A DNA stretch of 64,000 nt from Bacteroides intestinalis DSM 17393 (GCF_000172175.1 NZ_ABJL02000008.1:3348001-3412000); one strand, 5' to 3'. Numbered from the stretch's first letter, positions 14,973 through 24,055 are shown. Made by a program: numbers and translations. Notes: generated by a model not told the origin, from the letters alone.

Positions 14973-17072
14973 ATGCATAAAATACCACAACCGATACTGC
15001 TGCTACTGTTACTACCATTGTGCCTCATCGCCTGCCATACCGGCAACGGAAGTGAAACCATTACCGGAAATGCAGCCGCCCCTCTCCGTTCTTCCCGCTA
15101 CCACGCCGACAGCCTGCGTTTCCTCGCCGCCACAGAGCCCCTCTACGACCAAAGGCGGGAGCGTGAAACCATCCCCTATCTCGACTCCATCTTCCTGCTG
15201 CCCGCCAGCCTCAATCCCGACGCCCCGCAGCACTCCGACACCCTCAGCACCGCCGAAGGCCGCCTGCTCTGCAACCGTGCCTTGCGCTACCTGATGGTAA
15301 GCTACAACCTGCTAATAGACTTTGAAGGCGGCTACCGCCACCTCGACAGCCTCCAACGCCTGCACCTCCCCTTTCTGGAACGCTACTGCCTGCGAGGCCT
15401 CCTCACCGCCAAAGCCCAGATGCTGATGCCCCTCGACCGCCACGCCGAAGCCCTGCAATGCCTCGACCAAGCCATGAAGCTCGCCCGGACAGAAGACAGT
15501 ATCGCCGCCCCCCTCCCTTCCGGCCTCCTTGCCCGCGCACAAGCCACCGGACGCCTCGAATGTCCCGAGAACGACAGCTACTGGAGTGCCGCCGCCGGCA
15601 TCACCTACATGGGCGTGGACAGCGCAAGTACCCGTGCCGAGCAAGCCTTCCTGCGGGTTATCGACATTGCCCGCCACACCGGTTTCCGCGGTGGCCTCTA
15701 TCCCCATGCCATAGCCCGCCTTGCCGACATCTACCTGCACCAGGGTAAATATGAACAGAGCATCGCCCTCTGCCGCCAAGCCATTGCCTCCACTCCCTCC
15801 GACAAACCCGACGAACAAGGGCAATATATCGCCGCCGAAAACCTGACCGAAGCCTACCGCCGCCTCGGCCTTTACGACGAAGCCCTGCGCTACTGCGCCA
15901 TCGTGACCGACGCCCCCAAAGACTTCGAGATACTGAACAACCTGCGCGGACGCTCCTACATCAACAAAGCCGCCGTCCTTGCCGAAATGAACCGTTCCGC
16001 CGATGCCCTCGTCGCCCTGCAACAAGCCGACAGCTGCTTCAACCGTACAGGCAACGATTACTATAAGCTGCAAGCCGCCCTCGAACGCGCCCATCTGCTC
16101 ACTTTGCAGCCCGACTCACTGGAAGCAGGCCTGCGCATTTTCACCACCCTCGAAGGACAAATACCCGCCCATCGCCAAGCCTTCTACCTTTACTATTACG
16201 GAAGCGCCTGCGCCCAAGCCGGACAATACTCCCGTGCTATCCCCCTGCTGGAAAGTGCCGTGACGGAATCGGAGAACATTTCCGAACGCCTCATGGCCCA
16301 CCAGGCCGCCCGTCTGCTCACCGAGTGCTACCGCCATACCGGACGTTTCGCCCTCCTTGCCGACTTCCTGCCCCGCTATCAAGCCCTTTCCGACTCCATA
16401 GCCAGCGACGCGAAGATACGCCAGCTTGCCGCCGCCAACATCCGCTTCGAAACCGAAAAGAAAGAGCAGGAGAACCGCGCCCTCACCGCCGAAGTAGCAC
16501 TGAAGGACAGTCGCCTGCGCACCACCCTCCTCGTTGGCACACTCTGCCTGCTGCTGGCTGCCGGCATCATCATCTGGGTAGTGATGAGGCATCGTGCCAT
16601 CCGCATCCGGCAGGAAGCCGCCGCCACCCTGCTGCGCGAACAGGAAGCGCAACTGCACAGCCTCATCCGCGACCGCCAGCAACTCAACGACCGCAATCTC
16701 GACCTGGTCCGCCAACTCTCCGACATCCAGGCCACACACGAAAATACCTGCAACCTCGACAGCATCATGGAGAGCCTGCAACAAAGCCTTTTCAGCAAAG
16801 AAGACGCCGAACGCTTCCGCCAAAACTTCTCCGCCGTTTATCCCACAGCACTGAACCGTCTGCGGAGCCGTTGCCCCGACCTGACCTACAGCGACGAACT
16901 CTTCTGCATGCTCGCCATGCTGCAACTGGACAACTTCGAAATGGCACGCACCTTGGGTATCAGCAAATCCAGTGTCTCGAAAACACGATACCGGATACGC
17001 ATAAAACTGGGATTGCCGGAAGGAGCCGATGCAGACACTGAAATCAGAAAAGTGATGTCTTCCAAGGAATAA
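14973..17072 (+). CDS. TPR-transmembrane-HTH regulator
   Basis: This 699-aa protein begins with a signal/lipobox segment ending in LPLCLIAC. About 450 residues of tetratricopeptide-like repeats follow (for example HAIARLADIYLHQGKYEQSI), then a membrane helix near 515-542 (TTLLVGTLCLLLAAGIIIWV), a coiled coil, and a C-terminal HTH at about 652-680 (ARTLGISKSSVSKTRYRIR). The layout puts the TPR part in the periplasm and the HTH in the cytoplasm, so it could read an envelope signal and act directly on transcription; this layout is common in Bacteroidota and mostly uncharacterised. The gene is very GC-rich compared with its neighbours and its antisense strand has long open frames. Its HTH region aligns with the 193-aa protein at 9463. 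Confidence 0.85.
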   Translation: MHKIPQPILLLLLLPLCLIACHTGNGSETITGNAAAPLRSSRYHADSLRFLAATEPLYDQRRERETIPYLDSIFLLPASLNPDAPQHSDTLSTAEGRLLCNRALRYLMVSYNLLIDFEGGYRHLDSLQRLHLPFLERYCLRGLLTAKAQMLMPLDRHAEALQCLDQAMKLARTEDSIAAPLPSGLLARAQATGRLECPENDSYWSAAAGITYMGVDSASTRAEQAFLRVIDIARHTGFRGGLYPHAIARLADIYLHQGKYEQSIALCRQAIASTPSDKPDEQGQYIAAENLTEAYRRLGLYDEALRYCAIVTDAPKDFEILNNLRGRSYINKAAVLAEMNRSADALVALQQADSCFNRTGNDYYKLQAALERAHLLTLQPDSLEAGLRIFTTLEGQIPAHRQAFYLYYYGSACAQAGQYSRAIPLLESAVTESENISERLMAHQAARLLTECYRHTGRFALLADFLPRYQALSDSIASDAKIRQLAAANIRFETEKKEQENRALTAEVALKDSRLRTTLLVGTLCLLLAAGIIIWVVMRHRAIRIRQEAAATLLREQEAQLHSLIRDRQQLNDRNLDLVRQLSDIQATHENTCNLDSIMESLQQSLFSKEDAERFRQNFSAVYPTALNRLRSRCPDLTYSDELFCMLAMLQLDNFEMARTLGISKSSVSKTRYRIRIKLGLPEGADADTEIRKVMSSKE

Positions 17073-17087
17073 TTGCATAGTATTCAC

Positions 17088-17095
17088 TATCTTTG
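17088..17095 (+). promoter_or_regulatory. -7 box of the OmpA-like lipoprotein gene
   Basis: TATCTTTG, 67 bases before the ATG at 17162, just after the stop of the regulator gene. Confidence 0.5.
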
Positions 17096-17161
17096 CAACA
17101 GTTCAACCATTTGGAAACTGTTAGCGTTATATTACTTATAAACATTATAATAGAAAGATTT

Positions 17162-18061
17162 ATGAAACGTACAAAATTAGCTGCATCCTTCCTGTTAGCC
17201 GGGACTCTGCTCCTGACGGGATGCGTGAGCAAGAAAGAATTAGTGAATCTTCAAACAGATTATAACAAGTTGAAGGACGAGAAGACTGCCCTCGATAAGT
17301 CCTATCAGGATGCGCAAATCCAGCTCGCCGAGTATCGCACACAGTCCAAAAGCCTGGAAGACCGCCTCAACGAAGCCCGGAAAAACAACCAGGAGCTGCG
17401 CAACAGCTACGCCACTCTGCAAGGTTCTCTCGACAAGAGCCTCCAGCAGAACTCCCAAGGCAACATCAACATCTCCAAACTGGTGGATGAGATTAATGCC
17501 TCCAACCGCTACATCAAGCAACTGGTGGACACCAAGAGCAAATCGGACTCTCTGAACGTAGTGCTGACCAACAACCTCACCCGCTCCCTGAGCCGCGAAG
17601 AGCTAAAAGAGGTGGATGTAAAGGTCTTGAAAGGCGTGGTTTACATCTCCTTGGCAGACAATATGCTATACAAGAGCGGCAGTTACGAAATCAACGAACG
17701 CGCCGGCGAAACGTTGAGCAAGATTGCCAAGATTATCACCGATTACAAGGATTACGAAGTATTGGTAGAGGGTAACACGGACAATGTGCCCATCTCCCGC
17801 CCCAACATCCGCAACAACTGGGACCTGAGCGCCCTGCGTGCCTCATCCGTAGTGCAAGCCTTGCAAAATCAATACGGCGTCGACCCCAAACGTCTTTCCG
17901 CCGCCGGCCGTGGAGAATATAATCCTCTCACGGATAATGACACCGAACTGGGCAAGCAACGCAACCGCCGTACGCAAATTATCATCACTCCGAAGCTCGA
18001 CCAGTTCCTGGAGCTGATAGACAAGGCGCCGGAAGCGGAAGGAGAAGAAAAAGCCGAATAA
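17162..18061 (+). CDS. OmpA-like peptidoglycan-associated lipoprotein with coiled coil
   Basis: The ATG at 17162 gives 299 aa beginning MKRTKLAASFLLAGTLLL and then TGC, a clear lipobox with Cys at about residue 21. Residues 25-135 form a long coiled coil (KLKDEKTALDKSYQDAQIQL). The C-terminal half is an OmpA domain that binds diaminopimelate in the cell wall, with TDNVPISRP, NWDLSALRASSVV and NRRTQIIIT. It should link the outer or inner membrane to peptidoglycan. The upstream 23 codons of the open frame are excluded because they precede the signal peptide. A large hairpin terminator follows. Confidence 0.9.
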   Translation: MKRTKLAASFLLAGTLLLTGCVSKKELVNLQTDYNKLKDEKTALDKSYQDAQIQLAEYRTQSKSLEDRLNEARKNNQELRNSYATLQGSLDKSLQQNSQGNINISKLVDEINASNRYIKQLVDTKSKSDSLNVVLTNNLTRSLSREELKEVDVKVLKGVVYISLADNMLYKSGSYEINERAGETLSKIAKIITDYKDYEVLVEGNTDNVPISRPNIRNNWDLSALRASSVVQALQNQYGVDPKRLSAAGRGEYNPLTDNDTELGKQRNRRTQIIITPKLDQFLELIDKAPEAEGEEKAE

Positions 18062-18135
18062 AGTAAAGACTGCCTGCAATTACCTAACCTACAAGCAGAA
18101 ACATAGGGAAAAAATATAATTCCAAAACAAACCTC

Positions 18136-18227
18136 AGACTGTCTCTGAATAGGAAGAAGCCTATCACTCTGTCATCCGGAGCAAAATAACGGCAAGTTGC
18201 TATTCAGAGGCAGTCTATTTGTTTTTT
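18136..18227 (+). terminator. Long-range hairpin terminator after the OmpA-like gene
   Basis: AGACTGTCTCTGAATAG (18136-18152) pairs with CTATTCAGAGGCAGTCT (18200-18216) with one mismatch. The loop is 47 bases long, and a T-rich run (TATTTGTTTTTT) follows. The long loop is unusual for a simple terminator. Confidence 0.7.
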
Positions 18228-18304
18228 CCCTTCTATAAGCCCTGAATAAGTACAATTTAATAGTTTTTATCGCACACGCACTTACATTTTATCACATTTA
18301 TTCC

Positions 18305-18312
18305 TACCTTTG
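18305..18312 (+). promoter_or_regulatory. -7 box of the malic enzyme gene
   Basis: TACCTTTG, fitting TAnnTTTG, 45 bases before the ATG at 18357. Confidence 0.55.
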
Positions 18313-18356
18313 CGCCCAAATTATAACTTTTAACTAACAACTCATAATCAACTACC

Positions 18357-20645
18357 ATGGCTAAGATAACCAAAGAAGCTGCCTTGCTGTATCACTCACA
18401 AGGCAAACCAGGTAAGATAGAAGTAGTGCCTACCAAGCCCTACAGTACCCAAACCGACCTTTCACTTGCATACTCCCCCGGTGTGGCGGAGCCATGTCTT
18501 GAAATAGAAAAGAACCCGCAGGACGCATACAAATATACAGCGAAGGGTAATCTGGTAGCTGTAATTTCCAACGGTACCGCAGTGCTCGGTCTGGGCGATA
18601 TAGGCGCGTTGAGCGGCAAACCCGTAATGGAAGGTAAAGGATTACTTTTCAAGATTTACGCCGGTATCGACGTGTTCGACATCGAAGTGAACGAGAAAGA
18701 CCCTGAGAAATTTATCCAGGCAGTCAAAGCCATCGCCCCTACTTTCGGTGGCATCAATTTGGAAGACATCAAAGCTCCCGAATGTTTCGAAATAGAACGC
18801 CGCCTGAAGGAAGAACTCGACATCCCCGTGATGCACGACGACCAACACGGTACGGCCATCATCTCCAGTGCCGGACTTGTGAACGCTTTGCAAGTAGCAG
18901 GCAAGAAGATTGAAGATGTGAAAATCGTTGTGAACGGTGCCGGCGCATCGGCTGTATCCTGTACGAAGCTGTACGTTTCACTGGGTGCCCGCCTGGAAAA
19001 TATCGTGATGGTGGATAGCAAAGGCGTTATCAGCAAGACACGTACCGACCTCAACGAACAGAAGCGTTATTTCGCCACCGACCGTACTGACATCCATACC
19101 CTCGAAGAAGCTATCAAAGGGGCCGACGTATTCCTGGGATTATCCAAAGGTAATGTACTGTCACAGGACATGGTGCGCAGCATGGCCCCGTCTCCTATCG
19201 TTTTCGCACTGGCTAACCCTACACCGGAAATCTCCTACGAAGATGCCATGTCAGCCCGCCCCGATGTATTGATGGCAACCGGACGTTCAGACTATCCGAA
19301 TCAGATTAATAACGTAATCGGTTTCCCCTATATCTTCCGTGGCGCGCTCGATACTCAGGCAAAAGCCATCAACGAGGAAATGAAAATTGCCGCCGTACAT
19401 GCCATTGCCAACCTGGCAAAACAACCCGTGCCCGATGTTGTGAACGAGGCTTATCATGTTAACAACTTTAGTTTCGGTCCCGAATACTTCATCCCGAAAC
19501 CGGTTGACCCGCGCCTTATCACCGAAGTTTCCTGCGCTGTAGCCAAGGCTGCCATGGAAAGCGGTGTAGCCCGTAAGAACATCGAAGACTGGGATGCTTA
19601 CTGCGTACAACTCCGCGAACTCATGGGTTACGAAAGCAAACTCACCCGCCAGCTTTACGACACTGCCCGTCGCAATCCGCAACGCGTGGTATTTGCCGAA
19701 GGTTCCCACCCCAATATGCTGAAAGCAGCCGTAGAAGCCAAAGCCGAAGGCATCTGCCATCCCATCGTTTTAGGTAACGACGAGACTATCGAGAAACTGG
19801 CAAAGGAACTCGACCTCAGCCTGGAAGGTATCGAAATCGTAAACCTGCGCCATCCGAACGAGGCAGCACGCCGCGAACGTTATGCCCGCATCCTTTCTGA
19901 AAAACGTGCCCGCCAGGGTGCCACCTACGAGGAAGCCAACGACAAGATGTTCGAACGCAACTACTTCGGTATGATGATGGTGGAAACAGGCGATGCGGAT
20001 GCATTCATCACCGGTCTTTATACAAAGTATAGCAACACCATCAAGGTAGCCAAGGAAGTTATCGGCATACAACCGCAATACAAGCATTTCGGTACGATGC
20101 ACATCCTGAACTCCAAGAAAGGTACGTATTTCCTTGCCGACACGCTAATCAACCGTCACCCCAATGCCGAAACATTGATTGACATTGCCAAACTGTCAGA
20201 GCACACCGTACGTTTCTTCAACCATACCCCGGTAATGGCCATGCTGAGCTACTCCAACTTCGGCGCCGACACCGAAGGCAGTCCGGTAAGCGTACACGAA
20301 GCCGTAGAGTACATGCAGCAGAACTATCCCGACCTCGCCATCGACGGTGAGATGCAGGTGAACTTCGCCATGGACCGCAAGATGCGCGACGCCAAATATC
20401 CTTTCACCCGCTTGAAAGGCAAGGATGTGAACACCCTCGTATTCCCGAACCTGAGCTCTGCCAACTCCGCATACAAACTGTTGCAAGCTATGAATACGGA
20501 AATGGAGCTAATCGGCCCGATACAAATGGGACTGAACAAGCCTATCCACTTCACCGACTTCGAAAGTTCCGTGCGCGACATCGTAAATATCACCGCAGTA
20601 GCCGTTATCGATGCTATCGTGGACAAAAAGAAAGCAGGTAAATGA
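18357..20645 (+). CDS. maeB: NADP-dependent malic enzyme with phosphotransacetylase domain
   Basis: This 762-aa cytoplasmic protein combines two domains. Residues about 1-430 are malic enzyme (oxidative decarboxylation of malate to pyruvate with NADP), with SLAYSPGVAEPC, the HDDQHGTAI metal site and the dinucleotide-binding VVNGAGASAVSC. Residues about 430-762 are a phosphotransacetylase-like domain (RRNPQRVVFAEGSHPNMLKA, NPANxxAY-like ANSAYKLLQ). In MaeB proteins this second domain usually has no transacetylase activity and serves regulation by acetyl-CoA. The stop codon overlaps the start of a small membrane protein gene. Proximity to gdhA links carbon and nitrogen metabolism. Confidence 0.95.
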   Translation: MAKITKEAALLYHSQGKPGKIEVVPTKPYSTQTDLSLAYSPGVAEPCLEIEKNPQDAYKYTAKGNLVAVISNGTAVLGLGDIGALSGKPVMEGKGLLFKIYAGIDVFDIEVNEKDPEKFIQAVKAIAPTFGGINLEDIKAPECFEIERRLKEELDIPVMHDDQHGTAIISSAGLVNALQVAGKKIEDVKIVVNGAGASAVSCTKLYVSLGARLENIVMVDSKGVISKTRTDLNEQKRYFATDRTDIHTLEEAIKGADVFLGLSKGNVLSQDMVRSMAPSPIVFALANPTPEISYEDAMSARPDVLMATGRSDYPNQINNVIGFPYIFRGALDTQAKAINEEMKIAAVHAIANLAKQPVPDVVNEAYHVNNFSFGPEYFIPKPVDPRLITEVSCAVAKAAMESGVARKNIEDWDAYCVQLRELMGYESKLTRQLYDTARRNPQRVVFAEGSHPNMLKAAVEAKAEGICHPIVLGNDETIEKLAKELDLSLEGIEIVNLRHPNEAARRERYARILSEKRARQGATYEEANDKMFERNYFGMMMVETGDADAFITGLYTKYSNTIKVAKEVIGIQPQYKHFGTMHILNSKKGTYFLADTLINRHPNAETLIDIAKLSEHTVRFFNHTPVMAMLSYSNFGADTEGSPVSVHEAVEYMQQNYPDLAIDGEMQVNFAMDRKMRDAKYPFTRLKGKDVNTLVFPNLSSANSAYKLLQAMNTEMELIGPIQMGLNKPIHFTDFESSVRDIVNITAVAVIDAIVDKKKAGK

Positions 20646-20815
20646 GACGTCCGTTATCGAAATCACAAAGTGTTTGCATTGTGCTGCTTTGGGCAGCACT
20701 TTGCTACATAGTTCTGACTACTGTCGAACGAATTGATGGACCAGTCATTATGACGCTTATCATTTCGGCAGCGTTAGTGTTCATTCCGGTAATAAAATCA
20801 TTAAAGAGAGGATAA
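20642..20815 (+). CDS. 57-aa two-helix membrane protein coupled to maeB
   Basis: The ATG at 20642 overlaps the maeB stop in ATGA. The product has a basic start (MRRPLSKSQS), a first membrane helix (VCIVLLWAALCYIVLTTV), a short acidic loop (ERIDGP), a second helix (VIMTLIISAALVFIPVI) and a basic end (KSLKRG). The distribution of positive charges puts both ends in the cytoplasm. The frame is complete and ends just before a perfect terminator, which supports a real, co-transcribed gene. I do not recognise a family. Confidence 0.65.
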   Translation: MRRPLSKSQSVCIVLLWAALCYIVLTTVERIDGPVIMTLIISAALVFIPVIKSLKRG

Positions 20816-20838
20816 ATAATGTCTTTTTATTCCTTTTT

Positions 20839-20885
20839 GCGGTAGAAAACAATAAAAATGTTGTTTTCTACCGCATTTTCTTTAT
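20839..20885 (+). terminator. Terminator of the maeB unit
   Basis: GCGGTAGAAAACAA (20839-20852) pairs perfectly with TTGTTTTCTACCGC (20861-20874) across an 8-base loop, followed by a T-rich run. Confidence 0.92.
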
Positions 20886-20891
20886 AAATTG

Positions 20892-20922
20892 TTTGTTTGT
20901 CTCATTTTTATGTGTACTTTTG
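20892..20922 (+). promoter_or_regulatory. Promoter of gdhA with both -33 and -7 boxes
   Basis: TTTG (20892-20895), a 19-base spacer and TACTTTTG (20915-20922) match the Bacteroidota sigma-ABfr consensus TTTG-N19-21-TAnnTTTG fully. This is the clearest promoter in the window. The leader to the ATG at 21076 is about 145 bases. Confidence 0.85.
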
Positions 20923-21075
20923 CAACCGCAACAGAGAAAAAGGGAAACAAGATACGAGGAAACAAGTTACAAGAAATTCCCTGCGGTAGCGCAAATGCCT
21001 TATCAACTGACCCCCTCGTCAACTTGTCAACTGAACTCTCGTCAACTGAAAAATAACCAATAAAAGAAATAGATT

Positions 21076-22413
21076 ATGAACGCAGCTAAGGTATTAGAAG
21101 ATTTGAAGAGACGGTTCCCCAACGAACCAGAGTATCATCAGGCAGTGGAAGAAGTACTTTCTACAATTGAAGAAGAGTACAACAAACACCCGGAGTTTGA
21201 CAAAGTCAATCTGATTGAGCGTCTTTGCATCCCCGATCGTGTTTACCAGTTCCGCGTGACTTGGATGGACGATAAAGGTAACATCCAGACAAACATGGGT
21301 TATCGCGTTCAACACAACAACGCTATCGGTCCGTACAAAGGTGGTATCCGTTTCCACGCATCTGTGAACCTCTCAATCCTGAAGTTCCTCGCGTTCGAAC
21401 AAACCTTCAAAAACTCTCTGACTACTCTGCCTATGGGTGGTGGTAAAGGTGGTTCCGACTTCTCTCCGCGTGGCAAGTCTAATGCTGAAGTAATGCGTTT
21501 CGTACAAGCATTCATGCTGGAACTGTGGCGCCATATTGGTCCTGAGACTGACGTTCCTGCCGGTGACATCGGTGTAGGCGGTCGTGAAGTAGGTTTCATG
21601 TTCGGTATGTACAAGAAGCTGACTCGTGAATTTACCGGTACATTCACAGGTAAAGGTCGCGAATTCGGTGGTTCACTGATTCGTCCTGAGGCTACAGGTT
21701 ACGGTAACATCTACTTCCTGATGGAAATGCTGAAAACTAAGGGTACTGACCTGAAAGGTAAAACCTGCCTGATCTCAGGTTCCGGTAACGTAGCTCAATA
21801 TACCGCTGAAAAAGTTCTCGAACTGGGTGGTAAAGTTCTGACAATGTCCGACTCTGACGGTTATGTTTACGACCCGGCAGGTATCGACCGCGAGAAACTG
21901 GACTACATCATGGAATTGAAGAATCTCTACCGTGGACGTATTCGCGAATATGCAGAGCAATATCCGGGTGTGAAGTATGTAGAAGGAGCTAAACCTTGGG
22001 GTGAAAAAGCTGACATCGCTCTGCCTTCTGCAACTCAGAACGAACTGAACGGTGACCACGCTCGCCAGTTAGTAGCAAACGGCTGTATGGCTGTTTCCGA
22101 AGGTGCTAACATGCCTTCTACTCCAGAAGCTATCAAAGTATTCCAGGATGCCAAAATTCTGTATGCCCCGGGTAAGGCTGCCAATGCAGGTGGTGTATCA
22201 GTATCCGGTCTTGAAATGACTCAGAACTCTATCAAACTGAGCTGGAGTTCTGAAGAGGTAGACGAGAAACTGAAGAGCATCATGAAGAACATTCACGAAG
22301 CCTGCGTACAGTATGGCACAGAAGCTGACGGTTATGTGAACTATGTGAAGGGTGCTAACGTTGCCGGATTCATGAAGGTGGCAAAAGCTATGATGGCACA
22401 AGGTATCGTGTAA
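21076..22413 (+). CDS. gdhA: Glutamate dehydrogenase, probably NADP-dependent
   Basis: This 445-aa enzyme interconverts 2-oxoglutarate plus ammonia and glutamate in the cytoplasm. The substrate-binding part shows GPYKGGIRFH and the catalytic-lysine motif PMGGGKGGSDF. The nucleotide fold has SGSGNVA near residue 235. After the second strand the sequence reads LTMSDSDGYVYD, like the SDSSG of the NADP-dependent E. coli enzyme and unlike the SGPDG of NAD-type clostridial enzymes, so NADP is the likely cofactor. This is the assimilatory enzyme in Bacteroides. A paralog of the same length lies at 48575-49912. The strong promoter and the codon choice suggest high expression. Confidence 0.95.
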   Translation: MNAAKVLEDLKRRFPNEPEYHQAVEEVLSTIEEEYNKHPEFDKVNLIERLCIPDRVYQFRVTWMDDKGNIQTNMGYRVQHNNAIGPYKGGIRFHASVNLSILKFLAFEQTFKNSLTTLPMGGGKGGSDFSPRGKSNAEVMRFVQAFMLELWRHIGPETDVPAGDIGVGGREVGFMFGMYKKLTREFTGTFTGKGREFGGSLIRPEATGYGNIYFLMEMLKTKGTDLKGKTCLISGSGNVAQYTAEKVLELGGKVLTMSDSDGYVYDPAGIDREKLDYIMELKNLYRGRIREYAEQYPGVKYVEGAKPWGEKADIALPSATQNELNGDHARQLVANGCMAVSEGANMPSTPEAIKVFQDAKILYAPGKAANAGGVSVSGLEMTQNSIKLSWSSEEVDEKLKSIMKNIHEACVQYGTEADGYVNYVKGANVAGFMKVAKAMMAQGIV

Positions 22414-22439
22414 GAAAGCTATAGTTGTTATATATTGGG

Positions 22440-22475
22440 AATCCCCTTTGCACTCGGTGTGAAGGGGATTTTCTT
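22440..22475 (+). terminator. Terminator after gdhA
   Basis: AATCCCCTT (22440-22448) pairs with AAGGGGATT (22462-22470) with a further inner CAC/GTG pair, then TTCTTT. Confidence 0.85.
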
Positions 22476-22535
22476 TATAACTCATCGTCATTTTCTTCAT
22501 CAGCTTAGACTTCATCCTTAAATCCGTTTTTTTTA

Positions 22536-23741
22536 CTACTTCAATGTCGCAATCAATACTATCGGATTACTTTCCTCGCCAACATTTTCCAGAGCCTCAA
22601 CAAGTTCTTTCTTTTTAGCTTCATCCTTTGCCTTGGTGGCTTTTATCCGACCTATATCAATCCAGTTATCTTCACTAAAAGGTTCCAACACATCTATCCA
22701 ATACTTACCGGCAGAACGATAATCAACTGTAAATTCACCTCCCAACAAGTCATTATCCAAAACAAAAGGACGTTCTATACCCCGTAAAGGTATGTTGAAC
22801 CAGGGCACTTGGCGTTCTTTAATTTTGCCTTGTCGCTTTTGCTCCCTCACTGTTCCATCTTGTTTGTTGTAGCAATAAGTCAGTACCTTATCCCCTTTGC
22901 TCCCCACCAAATAGACATAATCTTTGCTTGGATAATAAGAGCTGATAGAGAAGTAATCGAAGGCTTTTCTTTCTCTAAACCATAAATGAGTCTGCTCGTA
23001 ATCTCCTTTTTCTTCTTTTGTAAAGATAGAATATTGAGGACTCAAACTTTCATGAGCGACGTCATATCGATAGATAGTATCAGTATCGGGATATTTAAGG
23101 GTTAATTGGCTACCATAAGTATCTATATTGGTCAGATCCTCTTTCCAATAATTAGCAAAATAATTCATCTGAGCGCAATTCTTAATGATACCTTCTTCTC
23201 TACCCTTATGAACCGGATTCTTGAACATCTTTTTTAAATGAAAGCAACTGTCTACCAGTGCAAAAGACCATAAAGAGTCTTTGGGTACCGGTCTGTACAA
23301 TGCTATGTTTTGTGCAATAAAAAAGTTGTTTTCGAACAGTACATGTTGCGTATAAGCTGCTGCAAATTTATTATAGTGATTATACCCTATAACGTTTCTC
23401 TTAAAGTTCCCTTCAAAATCATACACCAGAATGCCTCCACCTACAATATAGACTTCTTTATGATTTTCGTCAATGAGGAATTCACCCAGAGTGACGTACT
23501 CACCAGGTCCTTGCCCTATATTGCCCACCATGTTTAAGAACTTTCCCGAACGGGAAAAACGTAGAATACGATTATCTTTATAATGCGCTATCCAAATATC
23601 ATGATCTGTTACTTGCACCAGATGAATGCCTGCTGTCAGCGCCTCATTGGTTGCCTCCAAACACACAAACTCTACTTTAGCAACGGCATCGCTCAACGGC
23701 AGTGAAGAAGCATCCGATACATTTTCGGACAAATTAATCAC
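22536..23741 (-). CDS. 6-bladed beta-propeller protein, body of a frameshifted lipoprotein gene
   Basis: This 401-residue frame encodes a 6-bladed beta-propeller protein of the Bacteroides type, with blade phrases such as ILRFSRSGKFLNMVGNIG, GPGEYVTLGEF and VYDFEGNFKRNVIG. Such proteins are usually lipoproteins of unknown ligand. The frame opens at a GTG (23741-23739) in mid-protein: upstream codons in the same phase still read NNKLRLPKPNGVAVINLSE, which looks native, until a stop. The expected lipoprotein signal is intact in the neighbouring phase (23734-23838). One extra A in the AAGAAAC stretch near 23782 would explain the shift. As it stands the propeller cannot be exported, so the gene is a pseudogene, a phase-variable gene or carries a sequencing error. 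Confidence 0.75.
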   Translation of the reverse strand: MINLSENVSDASSLPLSDAVAKVEFVCLEATNEALTAGIHLVQVTDHDIWIAHYKDNRILRFSRSGKFLNMVGNIGQGPGEYVTLGEFLIDENHKEVYIVGGGILVYDFEGNFKRNVIGYNHYNKFAAAYTQHVLFENNFFIAQNIALYRPVPKDSLWSFALVDSCFHLKKMFKNPVHKGREEGIIKNCAQMNYFANYWKEDLTNIDTYGSQLTLKYPDTDTIYRYDVAHESLSPQYSIFTKEEKGDYEQTHLWFRERKAFDYFSISSYYPSKDYVYLVGSKGDKVLTYCYNKQDGTVREQKRQGKIKERQVPWFNIPLRGIERPFVLDNDLLGGEFTVDYRSAGKYWIDVLEPFSEDNWIDIGRIKATKAKDEAKKKELVEALENVGEESNPIVLIATLK

Positions 23742-23838
23742 AGCAACACCATTGGGTTTCGGTAGTCGAAGTTTGTTGTTTCTTACCGGGTGTACAACTT
23801 ATTAGTGCACAGATTAATAACAAAGGAATGTATTTCAT
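23734..23838 (-). pseudogene. Detached lipoprotein signal of the beta-propeller gene
   Basis: The ATG at 23838 begins MKYIPLLLICALISC, a clear signal with lipobox, followed by TPGKKQQT and then a stop after 34 codons. Only one base shift separates it from the 6-bladed propeller frame downstream, so the two together make one lipoprotein gene at 22536-23838. A TATATTTG box lies at 23970-23963 on the minus strand. Confidence 0.7.
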
Positions 23839-24019
23839 AATACACAGGTATTAATTGGTTCTTTACATGATGTGCTTCACCTTATTATATCTATAGAATG
23901 CTCCATTTGCATATTCTTTCAAACTCCTTTCTACAAAGGAACAAATTAATTAGGAGAATTCGCAAATATATGAAGTGAATTTTAGCCTGCCTTTTGCATG
24001 CCTTTCCAAAGATAATCCC

Positions 24020-24027
24020 TATTTTTG
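24020..24027 (+). promoter_or_regulatory. -7 box of the DUF3791/DUF3990 cassette
   Basis: TATTTTTG, 29 bases before the ATG at 24056. It is the only promoter candidate for the three genes. Confidence 0.5.
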
Positions 24028-24055
24028 CAACAATAGCTTTATTCTTTAATATATT

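Noticed and set aside
15312..17087. Two long open frames on the minus strand opposite the TPR-HTH gene
   Set aside because: They are Gly/Val/Ala-rich antisense products of a GC-rich gene whose plus-strand frame has TPR repeats, a membrane helix and an HTH.
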